Positions 42,401-51,875 of a stretch of 64,000 bases of DNA are shown here, one piece after another (the stretch's first letter is position 1; every line of letters begins with the position of its first letter). The stretch is from Pseudoalteromonas citrea (GTDB lineage Bacteria > Pseudomonadota > Gammaproteobacteria > Enterobacterales > Alteromonadaceae), in NCBI RefSeq assembly GCF_000238375.3, contig NZ_AHBZ03000021.1, forward strand, positions 496,001 to 560,000. Direction: 5' to 3'. The notes under the pieces were generated by a model, which made no database searches, had not been told where the DNA came from, and saw only the letters and a program-made list of their open reading frames with translations. Both the position numbers and the translations under genes were made by a program.

Positions 42401-43028
42401 TCAAATCATAATGCGGTGTAATGTCAGCATTGCCTTTGCTTAACACCTTCATCACTTTTGACACTAACCCATGAGGATTAGAAAAATGGGTTAATATTGC
42501 TTCTGTCGTATCTTTATCCAGCGGGTAAATAAAACTACGCCAATGATCTTTTACCGCCTCAATGACCAACTCAGATTCATCTAAAATGAACTCAAGGTTA
42601 AACGCCACATTTGACTCAAAAGCATGCTGCTTAAGCATACGCTGGCAAAATCCATGAATCGTAAAAATCGCCGCTTCATCCATTGATTTTGCCGCGGCAT
42701 CAAGTAATGCAAATGCAGCTCGCTGATCGGTAACTTGCTCAAGTACCGCGCAAATTAATTCGTCATCACATGGCGCACCTAACAAGGCGTCGCGCGCGGC
42801 AATGATCCGAGTACGTACTCTGTCTTTAATCTCTTGCGTTGCGGCTTCCGTAAAAGTCACGACCAAAATTTGATCTACACTGAGAGGCTCTTGATGTTCA
42901 GCAGTTTGTAGCCCAAGTAAGCAGCGAAGGTATAAACCCGTTATGGTATACGTTTTACCCGTCCCAGCACTTGCTTCAATTAAGCTTTGACCAACTAAAG
43001 GCATACTTTGCGGATTAAGCATCTGCAT
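39492..43028 (-). CDS. recB: Exonuclease V beta subunit RecB
   Basis: I chose the ATG at 43,028 (MQMLNPQSM) because AGGAG lies 7 nt upstream; it overlaps the recC stop. The product of about 1178 residues has the UvrD-type helicase motifs (Walker A EASAGTGKTYTITG, AMIDEFQDTDP, MIGDPKQAIYGFRGAD) and the C-terminal nuclease domain with FILDYKSNYLG (DxK). It is the 3'-5' helicase and nuclease of RecBCD. Confidence 0.95.
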   Translation of the reverse strand: MQMLNPQSMPLVGQSLIEASAGTGKTYTITGLYLRCLLGLQTAEHQEPLSVDQILVVTFTEAATQEIKDRVRTRIIAARDALLGAPCDDELICAVLEQVTDQRAAFALLDAAAKSMDEAAIFTIHGFCQRMLKQHAFESNVAFNLEFILDESELVIEAVKDHWRSFIYPLDKDTTEAILTHFSNPHGLVSKVMKVLSKGNADITPHYDLNDVLSARKTYQSEAIAFKARLSTSDFFTVLANSDLAKNKAPGRAANINALRDYCDGEHWYFEFGTAKHSFKLWSEELLQDAHYYKKNGQFIVHPMLAEFSKLAKLHEQLSQGLPLAIVQHASQSVKSLLKAHKLKHGLITPDDLLSNLHEALSCEQGHILRHKISELYPVAMIDEFQDTDPIQYGIFSRIYSDQNTTTLTMIGDPKQAIYGFRGADIFTYMKAKQSVADSAKYTLSTNYRSSQGVVNAVNGIFSAHEHSFIFNKTIPFISVAAKGKSEEKRLTLNGEEHSALTFSVLQDDNSTTSKAVALSSLSSIFAEKISVLLTRADNGEAKIGNLAVKASDICILVRDRNEASIMKSALQQHGVASVYLARDSIFKQPISVALLQFLTVLHGSYDEAALRGVLASPLFALHHQDIFELREQEAAWQHYLDQFARLQRIWHKQGAMAMLEQLLVDNQLPRLWKSNGYMVERWLTDYRHLSELLQQKQIELDGTLRVLRWLGTQCSEAQQDSAQVRLESDADLVKIVTMHASKGLEYPIVYMPFATTYREASDVVYHENDKLIYSLSPDDDQRAQAEKERLAEDIRLLYVAITRAVHHCDIGLFNIAAGRTKKPGITHTSLGFVLFGATPFTDAQQWHERLNAFCAQHADTQCEFVKMTDAEVLNVSQDGEYEQLYLKRFTTKIETHWRATSFSQLSYHAHSDERPLGALDENHLLDLPDQQALIEHCAYSFPKGAKPGSCLHEIFELVDFTQPECPAGDEQLPLSQAVEQCLLKFRIDAQWQIATEQWITACLQCTLDRESELSLSQLKPEDCLVEMEFYLPLEPLNAPKLNKLLLDITGQSSHLQFEQVKGLLKGFIDLIFVHNGQYFILDYKSNYLGDSAVDYQNDNLRSAMDAHQYHLQYLIYSVALHRLLKQRIENYDPQVHLGGIYYLFLRAMPDGAGIFFNKLTIEQLLSLDALFSQGALS

Positions 43029-46000
43029 ATTTTTGCTCCTGAGCCAACTCAATAACCGCTTTTAATAAACGATGACTTATTTGACTGAAAGCGTCTTCAA
43101 CATCAAATAAATTCTTGAAATTCAATGCCACATAAGGGTTTTCACACTCACCAAAGCCAATATATTGGCCCCCAGAAAACTTGTTAGCGGCCTTTTGCAT
43201 ATCGCCTGTTTTAACGAGTTCATACCCTGAATTTGGAAAAAATGGCTGAGGCTCAGTTAGGACATTTTTGTAAAAGTCACACCACAGCTTTAAATGCTCA
43301 AACGCATCACTTCTATCCATAGGCGCATAAGTAATTGCTTCATCAAGCCCATAAATATGCGTGCTGACAGCTTCTCCGTGACATTGAGCAATACAGTGTA
43401 ATAAAAACCCTCGTATTTTATCTTTCGCTTTAATACTTGCGCTACGATAAAACACTTGTTGATTGCCATACACGCTGTCTAACCAGCCCAATAAAGTGCA
43501 ATCAGATAGCATCAACGTGACTTCTATCGGATCTCTCTGGTTTTTTAGCATTGGTTTTATATGCTTAACCATAGGCGCAATTCGTTGATGTAATTGCTCT
43601 AATTGAATGGTGCCAACATGAGCCTGCGGTAAGTTTCCTCGCTGTAGTAACTGTTTTTCATTCGGTTGCTGATCGGCTAAAGCCGCAGCTAATAGCTCGT
43701 CTAAATAATAGTACCTGTCTAAGGTATCCAATAAAAAAGGTTCTTCGTCTTTATCTTGTAATGATAAGCTGGGTAATCTAAGACCCAAGCTTTGCTGATA
43801 AAATGCGTCTTGTGGATTTAAGATAGTACGTAAAAATTGATTCAATTCAATCTCACCACTGATGTTTACTTCTAGTGGAGCAGGTGTGGTTTTAGGTAAA
43901 GGAGTTTGATCGGTCAACCATACAGGGTTGTAACTTTGAAGTGGATTATCTTCATTATAATAACTGGGATGAAAAGGCTGTAATTGCGCTTGCTGTAACA
44001 AATGCTGAGATGGGAACACCTCGCTTGCTTCATAATAGAAACTTCTATCAAGGTATTCAAGTAACTCACTGACCAGCACAGATGGCATTTGCGGCTCATT
44101 ATTAAAACATGACCGCCCTACATAACTTAAATACAACGCATCACGAGCACTGAGCACCGCCTCTAAAAATAAATAGCGATCATCTAGTTTACGAGAGCGA
44201 TCACCTTTTTGACGGTGCGAGTGTGGAACTAAATCAAAGCCAATTGGTTGTACAGTTCTAGGGTAATCGGCATCGTTGAGACCCAACATACAAACAACTT
44301 TAAACGGCACCGCGCGCATAGGCATTAAGGTACAAAAGTTAACCGGCCCGACTAAAAAGCGTTGCCCAACCCCCTTTTCTTGCACCCCCTGCTTCACCAA
44401 ATAACTGATCACCTGAGGTGACACGGCCTCTTGCATATCAAGGTTTTCATCATGCTTATTTAAATCATCAATGACCTTCTCAAGCGTTAATAAATCCCAG
44501 CTTTGTTCAGCCTCTTGATGATAAAACTCACCCACCAATGCACGCAGTACCTCGGCTTTTACACTTAACCGTGTACTTTGTGACAACTGTGATTTGTACT
44601 TTGCTAAACATTCAACAAAATGGACTAACTTACTGAGTGTATTAACAGCCATGCCTTCTACTTGATCGGCAGGAAATACCTCATTAAATTCATTATTCTC
44701 ATCAGAACACGATATGCCCAATAGCAAGCGATTTAAGCCATGCTGCCACGTATTGAGTGGCATAGCGGGTAGCTCATGCTCTTGTTTATGATCCGCATTT
44801 AATCCCCACTTCACACCTACTTGATCGAGCCAGTATTTTAATTGCTCAAATTCGCTATCTTCTATGCCAAATTGCTCAGCAATGGGCGCAGCTGCCAACA
44901 AGTCAATAATATCTGACACACCAAAACGGCTAAATGGTAAATTAACCAGTGTAACGAATGAACTGAGGATCGGCTTTTCTTGTTCAATGGCAAGATCAGC
45001 CAAGGCGTAAGGTATAAAGCGATCACCACTTGCGCCTGCAAACACCGCTTCAATATAAGGGCTATATGTACCCACATCAGGCATCATGACAATGACATCT
45101 TTTGGCGTTAACGTTGGGTTTTGTTCAAATAACCGAAGTAAATGATCATGTAAACACTCAACTTCTCTCAGTGGAGTGTGACAATCCTGTAGTAGGATGG
45201 ACTGATCAGTTAACTCAATAGGCAATTTCCCTTCATCATTTATAAACCATGCTTTATCGTCAGTTAACGATTCGCCTTTAAAAGCCAGTTGATAGACTTC
45301 TTCTTGTACCTTGCCCAGTAAAGTATCCGCAAAGTCATCGACAAAGCCATCAAGCCACTGCGCATCGAGTTGTAGTAATTGTTCAAAATAATCTCGACCA
45401 AGTTTGCCCCATGATGACAAAAGGGGATTACCAATAAAGTAATACTCTCCTTGCTTTGCATCTATTTCAGGTTTTTTTGCGTATTTAGCTTCAATTTTTG
45501 CCTGTGTTTTCTCGTCTACGAGATCACCCCAATAATGCTCACTCGGGTTAAAAAAGAACAATAAAACAGATGTTTTTTCTGACAGCGCCTGAAATATCTC
45601 TAATTGGCTGGTCGCCATCGCCGATAACCCAAAAATACTGATCCGTTTCGGTAACATGCTAGGTTTAGCGTCTGCCAAAGCTTTTAGTAACTGAGTATGC
45701 ATATTGGCGCGATGGTAATGGCTTTGTTGTAAGCTTTGAGTATGACTGACCAATTTTCGCCATAAATCTGGTTGCCACGCTGCAATTGATACGTCAACAT
45801 CTAATAGTTCATCAGCTCCTGAATCCCAAGTGCTCAGCCATTGTGGACGATACATTAAATATTGATCGTAGATATCTGCAATTTTTTCGCATAAAGAAAA
45901 TAGCTTAGCCCCATGTTCATCATCTTCTAAGTACTGGGATAATTCTTGGTACCGTAAATCGGTTAAACACGTCGGTAAAATTGTGACCAATTTCCAAGTC

Positions 46001-46272
46001 ATATTTAACTTATTATATGGAGATTCACTCGGCACATTAGGTAAAAACTGTTGGTAAAGCTGCCATATAAAACTTGATGGTAAAGGAAAGTCTACTTGCG
46101 CGGCAACACCAAGTGCTTGACTCATACCAATCTTAAGCCACTGGGACATACCCGGTGACTGCACTAGCACCGTTTCTTTTTCAAAAGGAGAACTCAAAGG
46201 AGCAGTTTTAATCACCGTATGAAATTGCGTTTGTAGCGCTTCCATACGGTTTGACTGAATTATATGCAGCAT
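43015..46272 (-). CDS. recC: Exonuclease V gamma subunit RecC
   Basis: I chose the ATG at 46,272 (MLHIIQSNRMEAL), which matches the usual RecC start; an ATG ten codons earlier is less likely. The product of about 1085 residues carries RecC blocks such as VQSPGMSQWLK, FGLSAM and MRAVPFKVVCMLGLNDADYP. RecC holds the complex together and reads Chi. The order recC-recB-recD without ptrA between is common outside enterics. Confidence 0.93.
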   Translation of the reverse strand: MLHIIQSNRMEALQTQFHTVIKTAPLSSPFEKETVLVQSPGMSQWLKIGMSQALGVAAQVDFPLPSSFIWQLYQQFLPNVPSESPYNKLNMTWKLVTILPTCLTDLRYQELSQYLEDDEHGAKLFSLCEKIADIYDQYLMYRPQWLSTWDSGADELLDVDVSIAAWQPDLWRKLVSHTQSLQQSHYHRANMHTQLLKALADAKPSMLPKRISIFGLSAMATSQLEIFQALSEKTSVLLFFFNPSEHYWGDLVDEKTQAKIEAKYAKKPEIDAKQGEYYFIGNPLLSSWGKLGRDYFEQLLQLDAQWLDGFVDDFADTLLGKVQEEVYQLAFKGESLTDDKAWFINDEGKLPIELTDQSILLQDCHTPLREVECLHDHLLRLFEQNPTLTPKDVIVMMPDVGTYSPYIEAVFAGASGDRFIPYALADLAIEQEKPILSSFVTLVNLPFSRFGVSDIIDLLAAAPIAEQFGIEDSEFEQLKYWLDQVGVKWGLNADHKQEHELPAMPLNTWQHGLNRLLLGISCSDENNEFNEVFPADQVEGMAVNTLSKLVHFVECLAKYKSQLSQSTRLSVKAEVLRALVGEFYHQEAEQSWDLLTLEKVIDDLNKHDENLDMQEAVSPQVISYLVKQGVQEKGVGQRFLVGPVNFCTLMPMRAVPFKVVCMLGLNDADYPRTVQPIGFDLVPHSHRQKGDRSRKLDDRYLFLEAVLSARDALYLSYVGRSCFNNEPQMPSVLVSELLEYLDRSFYYEASEVFPSQHLLQQAQLQPFHPSYYNEDNPLQSYNPVWLTDQTPLPKTTPAPLEVNISGEIELNQFLRTILNPQDAFYQQSLGLRLPSLSLQDKDEEPFLLDTLDRYYYLDELLAAALADQQPNEKQLLQRGNLPQAHVGTIQLEQLHQRIAPMVKHIKPMLKNQRDPIEVTLMLSDCTLLGWLDSVYGNQQVFYRSASIKAKDKIRGFLLHCIAQCHGEAVSTHIYGLDEAITYAPMDRSDAFEHLKLWCDFYKNVLTEPQPFFPNSGYELVKTGDMQKAANKFSGGQYIGFGECENPYVALNFKNLFDVEDAFSQISHRLLKAVIELAQEQKYADA

Positions 46273-46380
46273 AATGTGCCAGACCTTGCTAATCAGCTGC
46301 AATAACGACGCAATATTAAGCAGCTAGGTATTTTTATTCATTTGGCACAGTTTATGTTATTTATTAAGCCTTAGATACCT

Positions 46381-47406
46381 TTAGAATAAGTCGATATCGT
46401 TACTTTCTTGATGACATTCAATTAGCTTATTGGCGATAAGTTCTTCATAGAAACATAGCTTATCTCTGCCATTTTCTTTCGCATAATAAAGTGCTTTATC
46501 AGCGTTTTCTAACACAGTGATTGGAAAGTCATACGGGCTGATCCGTGACATACCAACACTGATAGTAAGTTTTTTCACAAAAGGAAAATGCGTACCGCGT
46601 ACTAAATCCATAAACTCATCTAGTTTTTTGTGTATCGACTCATAATCGGTCGGCTCAAACACCATCACAAACTCTTCACCACCAAATCTAAATAACAAAT
46701 CACTAGAACGAAAAAACTGCCGCATTTTTTGTGCAAGTAATAGTAAGACCTCATCACCACAGACATGCCCATAGTTATCATTCACCTTCTTAAAATGATC
46801 AATATCTACCATCGCTAACCAAGATGTAGCTCCTTGGTGTTGGCCACGTAAGTCACTTTGCCATACCGTTTTATGCTGCTTTATAACCTGCTTTTCCATC
46901 AACTGTTTTAACTTTTTCTCAAACGTTTGACGATTTAGTAGACCTGTCAATTTATCACGTTCATTCTCATGTAAGATGGTTAAATAATTTTCAAATATAC
47001 GACAAAAAGCATTGAGCAATACTTGATCTGAACTCTTAAGTCCATCGCTCACGATCGCAATTGCCCCTATTGGCTTATCAAGCAAGGTGATTGGTAGCCA
47101 TCTACGCTCTACGCCATCGTTTGACTGCACCGTAATAATACATGCCGATTGTAAACACGACACCAGCTCTGGCTCAGGATGGCGAACAACCTCTCTTTCT
47201 TCCCACTCGTACTCTCTGTCTGTAAGTACCTTTAATAACAAGCTTCTCTCGATAGCTAGTTCACCTTGAATCTGCAAATCTTTGTAAACCGCTACTTCTT
47301 TACACCCAATAAACTCTTGAATGGTCGAGATCAAACTGTATTCTAACGAGTCGACATCTCTGGTTTTTGTGATTTTAATCACTGAATTCAGTAATTCTTC
47401 TTGCAT
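46381..47406 (-). CDS. Diguanylate cyclase (GAF-like + GGDEF)
   Basis: The 341-residue product has an N-terminal GAF-like sensory region and a C-terminal GGDEF domain with DIDHFKKVNDNYGH and the active GGEEF. RSSD lies five residues before GGEEF and fits an inhibitory c-di-GMP-binding I-site (RxxD). It should make c-di-GMP under feedback control. It has no membrane helix, so the signal is probably cytoplasmic. An EAL gene lies next to it. Confidence 0.85.
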   Translation of the reverse strand: MQEELLNSVIKITKTRDVDSLEYSLISTIQEFIGCKEVAVYKDLQIQGELAIERSLLLKVLTDREYEWEEREVVRHPEPELVSCLQSACIITVQSNDGVERRWLPITLLDKPIGAIAIVSDGLKSSDQVLLNAFCRIFENYLTILHENERDKLTGLLNRQTFEKKLKQLMEKQVIKQHKTVWQSDLRGQHQGATSWLAMVDIDHFKKVNDNYGHVCGDEVLLLLAQKMRQFFRSSDLLFRFGGEEFVMVFEPTDYESIHKKLDEFMDLVRGTHFPFVKKLTISVGMSRISPYDFPITVLENADKALYYAKENGRDKLCFYEELIANKLIECHQESNDIDLF

Positions 47407-47532
47407 ATACTGCCTGCTAAAATACGTTTAATGCTGCTGCCCAGCATCATTTGTGTAAGTTATAAACAACCCGCTAACGACATGCAATACTTTTCTATGA
47501 TAATAGGTAATATAGCTGGCGATATTATTCAG

Positions 47533-49575
47533 CTAATGGTCAACATTTTTTGTCACTTGAAATGTGCGGTCGTAGTCAATGAGCTGCTCAATTGGTAACG
47601 CCTTTGCATAATACCAACCTTGTACAGTTTCAATTTCTAGTGCTTTTATGAAGTCTAGCTGAGATTGTGACTCTACGCCCTCTGCGACTAAGGTTTTATC
47701 CATTTGGTGCAACAACTGCACCACGGCACTGTAAAACTCTCGGCCTTGATCTGTTTCTACTTTGTCTAAAAATGCTTTATCCAATTTTACTCGCCGAATA
47801 GGTAAATCAGCCAGCATAGATAAACTCGAATATCCAGTGCCAAAATCATCAATGACCGTGTCAATTTTATGGGATTTTAATCTATTAATATTATTGATCA
47901 CACTCGATTTATCATTAAAGTAACTTGACTCAACTACTTCAATTTTTAACTGCTCAGGAAACGCTTTGAAGCGCTCACAAATATACAAAACAGCTCGATC
48001 GTCATTAATCAGTGTCGGGTTCACATTCACGCTTATCACCGGGTAGAATGATTTAGATGCAAAATACTCCAAGTCTAAAGCGGCTTGATCAATAACCCAT
48101 GAATCAATGATCGTTGTTTGTTTATGTTTAACTAAAATATCAATGAAATAGGGCCCAACAATCGTCTCATCTGCTTTTTTTAATCGTAAAAGCGCTTCGT
48201 AGCCAACAATATCACCGGTCACTTGGCTCACTTGCGGTTGATAATACAATAATAGCTCTCCTTGGGATAACTCTTCTAATACCTTATTAAGTGCTTTGGA
48301 TGCGCGTTCTTGCGCTCTTTGTGTTTGAATGAACTGCGACTCACTGGCTGAACGAAGCTGTTCTGAAATATTCAATTGCTCGCTAAGATGATTAAGCGCT
48401 TTTTGGTAATGTATTTGTTCGCTATGCCACCTTAAAAATGGATAGTATATCGCTGCATTGAGTATCAGTAAGACTAGCTGTAGCATTACACCCGACAGCC
48501 CTCCACTCACTTGATATCCACTGATCAAGGTCGGTGTCATCCAACTGAGTACAATATCGTTGGTACTGACGAACCCCCACTCAATAATATGATACGAAAT
48601 AATAAAGTTAATGGCAGGTGCTAGTAAGAATGGAATTAACAATACTGGATTGAGGAAGATGGGGAGTGCAAATAAAATAATTTCACAAAAATTAAATGCT
48701 GTAAATGGAATTGATAATTGTGCGATGTTGCGTTCATGCGAGCCTTTTCTCAAAAAAAACGACGCAACAATGAGCCCAGCAAAACACCCCGTACCACCCA
48801 CTAAAACAAACGTATCATAAAACGTTTTAGCGGATAAATTACCCACTAATTGCTTCGCAAGGTATATTTCATCAAACAACATACTAAATGTATTATCGCC
48901 ATGTACTCCAAAAAACCAAAAGCTATGTGAGGCGAGCATACGCTGAAACGTTAATTCAGCTACTGAAGCATTGACTAAATCAGGGGTAAGCCAGCCACTA
49001 AGCAGGAGCCCTATTTCGCTGAGTATTGGCACCCATAAATAGAAACTAAAAAATACGATTGTAAAAGGTAAAATAACTAAGAACTTTTCGCGTAAAAAAC
49101 GACTCAAAGCACTAAATTGCCGCCTAGGCTGAGGTAGAGTCCGCATTAAATAGACAAATAGTAAACTACTCATACTCGGTAGAATAATTGCATATGCAGT
49201 GGCGGTGCTGTCACTAAGTGTAAACTCTCCGCCGTGTAACTGTAAAAAACTCCCGTGAACAGCAAAACACAGTAATGCCAGTAACGCTCCGATTATGCCA
49301 CTTTGTGCATAATTTTTTGTTAAGAAAAAACCAATAGAAATACTCACTACAACAGGAAAGAACAGTAAAATAATGTGCGCACTGCGGCTAACAATATTTG
49401 CGACTTTTCCATCATCTGCAATAACGTTCAATGTCAAAGCACTATTAAGCGCCAAAATAGCCAACGCACTACTTACAAAGTATGGAATAAGCGCTATAAA
49501 TGCTTCACGTAAGGACAATAAATACCGGCCATGAAGTAAATTAGAGACTTTATTTTGAAGTGCGTGCAACGGCAA
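47533..49575 (-). CDS. EIIC-type membrane domain fused to an EAL phosphodiesterase
   Basis: The 680-residue product has an N-terminal PTS EIIC-like region with about ten hydrophobic helices (to about residue 380), a short coiled coil, and a C-terminal EAL domain. The domain keeps GYEALLRLKK, NVNPTLI, IEVVESSYF, DDFGTGYSSL and VAEGVES, so it looks catalytically complete for c-di-GMP hydrolysis. The EIIC part probably senses a sugar or related ligand. No EIIA/EIIB is nearby, so transport is unlikely to be its job. Confidence 0.85.
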   Translation of the reverse strand: MPLHALQNKVSNLLHGRYLLSLREAFIALIPYFVSSALAILALNSALTLNVIADDGKVANIVSRSAHIILLFFPVVVSISIGFFLTKNYAQSGIIGALLALLCFAVHGSFLQLHGGEFTLSDSTATAYAIILPSMSSLLFVYLMRTLPQPRRQFSALSRFLREKFLVILPFTIVFFSFYLWVPILSEIGLLLSGWLTPDLVNASVAELTFQRMLASHSFWFFGVHGDNTFSMLFDEIYLAKQLVGNLSAKTFYDTFVLVGGTGCFAGLIVASFFLRKGSHERNIAQLSIPFTAFNFCEIILFALPIFLNPVLLIPFLLAPAINFIISYHIIEWGFVSTNDIVLSWMTPTLISGYQVSGGLSGVMLQLVLLILNAAIYYPFLRWHSEQIHYQKALNHLSEQLNISEQLRSASESQFIQTQRAQERASKALNKVLEELSQGELLLYYQPQVSQVTGDIVGYEALLRLKKADETIVGPYFIDILVKHKQTTIIDSWVIDQAALDLEYFASKSFYPVISVNVNPTLINDDRAVLYICERFKAFPEQLKIEVVESSYFNDKSSVINNINRLKSHKIDTVIDDFGTGYSSLSMLADLPIRRVKLDKAFLDKVETDQGREFYSAVVQLLHQMDKTLVAEGVESQSQLDFIKALEIETVQGWYYAKALPIEQLIDYDRTFQVTKNVDH

Positions 49576-49675
49576 TGGGCATACCTATTATTGATTTACC
49601 GTAAAGTATATGCCCAGATCGCTTAGCCTGCTTAATAATTGATATCCGTTGCTCGGTATTCTCTTTTAGCTCAAC

Positions 49676-50719
49676 CTACACCAACTCTTTAAGCATAGAC
49701 TCTTCATATTCTTTCAGTGGCTCACCATTTCTAATACGATTTATATAGTCAGGGTTAGCTATCATCGGACGCCCAACCGCGACAAGATCAAAACGATTTT
49801 CTTCTATGGCTTGTGTTCCTGTTTCTGCAGTGTAACCTCCGACACCAACGAGCACCCCTGTATAGTTTGCCCTTACATAATCAGAGGCACGGCCATCTAA
49901 GTAATCAAATGTCATCGAATCATCGAATATACCAATATGTACGAATGCCAAATCTCGACTATTCAACGCTCGTAATAAATAATCAAACACTGCACGGTCG
50001 TCATTACTTCCTTCCATTAAGAAGTAAGCGCCCGGTGATAATCTTAGCGCCACCCTATCAGAACCAATAGCAGCCACCACAGCATCAACAACCTCCAGTG
50101 CAAAGCGTGACATATTTTCAGGAGTGCCACCGTATTGATCACGTCTATCGTTTGATGCATAGTGCAAAAATTGATCTATCAAATAACCATTCGCACCATG
50201 AATTTCTACACCGTCGAACCCTGCTTCTATTGCATTTTTTGCAGCTTGCGCATAATCTGCAGTTAACTGCGCTATTTCATCAACACTTGCCGCTTTTGGT
50301 GTTTGAAAATACAAGTCTCTCATACGAGGAACAGTCCCTTCGATCCCGATATTTGATGCACTTAGCACCTCTCCTTCACCAAAGAAGTGTGGGTGAGCTA
50401 CACGCCCTACATGCCACAATTGCGCAAATATCTTGCCCCCAGCATTGTGCACGGCTGTGGTAACTTTTTTCCACCCGTCCACTTGTGCTTGATTAAATAA
50501 CCCAGGCGTATTTGGATAGCCCTGCCCGTCTGGACGAATGATGGTTGCTTCCGAAATAATTAATCCCGTATCAGCTCGGCGCGCATAATACTGTGCCATT
50601 TGCTCTGTAGGCACTAAGTTTTCATCTGCCATACAACGTGTTAGTGGCGCCATCAGAATCCGATTTTGTAATGTCAGGGTGCTATTTAATTCAAAGGGGG
50701 AAAATAATGTGCTCGTCAT
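49676..50719 (-). CDS. nemA: Old Yellow Enzyme family alkene reductase
   Basis: I chose the ATG at 50,719 (MTSTLFSPFEL) because GGAG lies upstream; an ATG four codons earlier is also possible. The 347-residue product has the FMN barrel blocks ILMAPLTRCMA, AQLWHVGRVAH, the catalytic HGANGYLIDQFLH and VGVGGYTAETG. It reduces activated alkenes or nitro compounds with NAD(P)H. A divergent TetR gene with paired operators between them suggests induction by electrophiles, as for nemRA. Confidence 0.85.
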   Translation of the reverse strand: MTSTLFSPFELNSTLTLQNRILMAPLTRCMADENLVPTEQMAQYYARRADTGLIISEATIIRPDGQGYPNTPGLFNQAQVDGWKKVTTAVHNAGGKIFAQLWHVGRVAHPHFFGEGEVLSASNIGIEGTVPRMRDLYFQTPKAASVDEIAQLTADYAQAAKNAIEAGFDGVEIHGANGYLIDQFLHYASNDRRDQYGGTPENMSRFALEVVDAVVAAIGSDRVALRLSPGAYFLMEGSNDDRAVFDYLLRALNSRDLAFVHIGIFDDSMTFDYLDGRASDYVRANYTGVLVGVGGYTAETGTQAIEENRFDLVAVGRPMIANPDYINRIRNGEPLKEYEESMLKELV

Positions 50720-50745
50720 TGTGCTCTCCATAATTTATGATTTTC

Positions 50746-50800
50746 TTGAATGATTGTTCAAGCTTAAATTTAATATATGGTTATTTGAACGATCATTCAA
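50746..50800. promoter_or_regulatory. Two palindromic TetR operators
   Basis: TTGAATGATTGTTCAA (50,746-50,761) and TTGAACGATCATTCAA (50,785-50,800) are near-identical imperfect palindromes between the reductase and TetR genes. They are the likely binding sites of the regulator. Confidence 0.75.
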
Positions 50801-50870
50801 GAGTCATTTTTGAATAAGCAATCAAATTAAGTTATTATCTCTACTAATTAGTGGGCAATTTCGACATCAA

Positions 50871-51452
50871 ATGAGAAGTGCAGAATTCAATAAAGAGCAT
50901 GTATTACGCCAAGCCATGGCAACGTTCATGCAATACGGTTACAACAAAACCAGTATGCAAACTTTAACTAAAGCAACTGGATTACACCCCGGTTCTATTT
51001 ATTGTGCTTTTAAAAATAAAAAAGGCCTGTTGCTTGGTGCCATTGAACAGTACCAACAAGACCGTAACGCACAATTTGAAACGTTATTTTCTCAACATAC
51101 AACTGCGCACAATGCTTTAAGCGCATTACTCGATGTTATTGTCGACGAATGTTTAAACGGCGAGTCAGGTCAAGTTTGCTTGCTAACTAAAACCCTTACC
51201 GAACTTGAAGGACAAAATGACGAGATCTCTTCAGTTCTAGCCAATAATCTTATCTCATTCGAAAACAGCTTGGCCAAAGTCATACAAGATGGCATTGAAA
51301 GGCAGGAAATAAGCGCTAAGCCAGACGCCAAAGAACGCGCGCAATTTTTAGCGATGGGAATATACGGTATTCGCACCTACGCTGCAACACGACGACAAGC
51401 TGAGATATTAAGGCAGTTAAGTGATCGTTTACTTGCCACAGTACTGACCTAG
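50871..51452 (+). CDS. TetR-family regulator of the reductase (NemR-like)
   Basis: The 193-residue product has the TetR HTH at its start (QAMATFMQYGYNKTSMQTLT, then KATGLHPGSIYCAFKNKKGL) and a ligand domain with Cys residues (DECLNGESGQVCLL). NemR-type proteins sense electrophiles through a Cys, so this is consistent. It probably represses itself and the divergent reductase gene. Confidence 0.8.
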   Translation: MRSAEFNKEHVLRQAMATFMQYGYNKTSMQTLTKATGLHPGSIYCAFKNKKGLLLGAIEQYQQDRNAQFETLFSQHTTAHNALSALLDVIVDECLNGESGQVCLLTKTLTELEGQNDEISSVLANNLISFENSLAKVIQDGIERQEISAKPDAKERAQFLAMGIYGIRTYAATRRQAEILRQLSDRLLATVLT

Positions 51453-51687
51453 CTACACACTAAAATAGCCGTGACTTTCACGCCGTCAATTAGCATGATA
51501 AATAGTGAATTTTTATAATTGTGGCGGGTTAACTGTAAATGGTTTTACTAAAATATGAGATATATACTACAAGAAACTTTATGAATATCTTGGTATATCG
51601 CTAATCATTAACTCTAATTAGTCAGCGATTTTTAATGTAGGAAAAGCTACTATATTTGAAAATACACGTGAGATGGTATTAGATGGA

Positions 51688-51779
<92 letters not shown>

Positions 51780-51875
51780 GATACACCTAAGTGCGGGGCT
51801 AATACTATGAAAAGCCACGCACTTTAGCAAGCTCTTTTTAAGCCAGCACGCTTAACTGCTCAACTAACAAACAGT

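Noticed and set aside
46381-49575. c-di-GMP genes as part of the mobile island
   Set aside because: They lie among housekeeping genes more than 17 kb from the last island marker.
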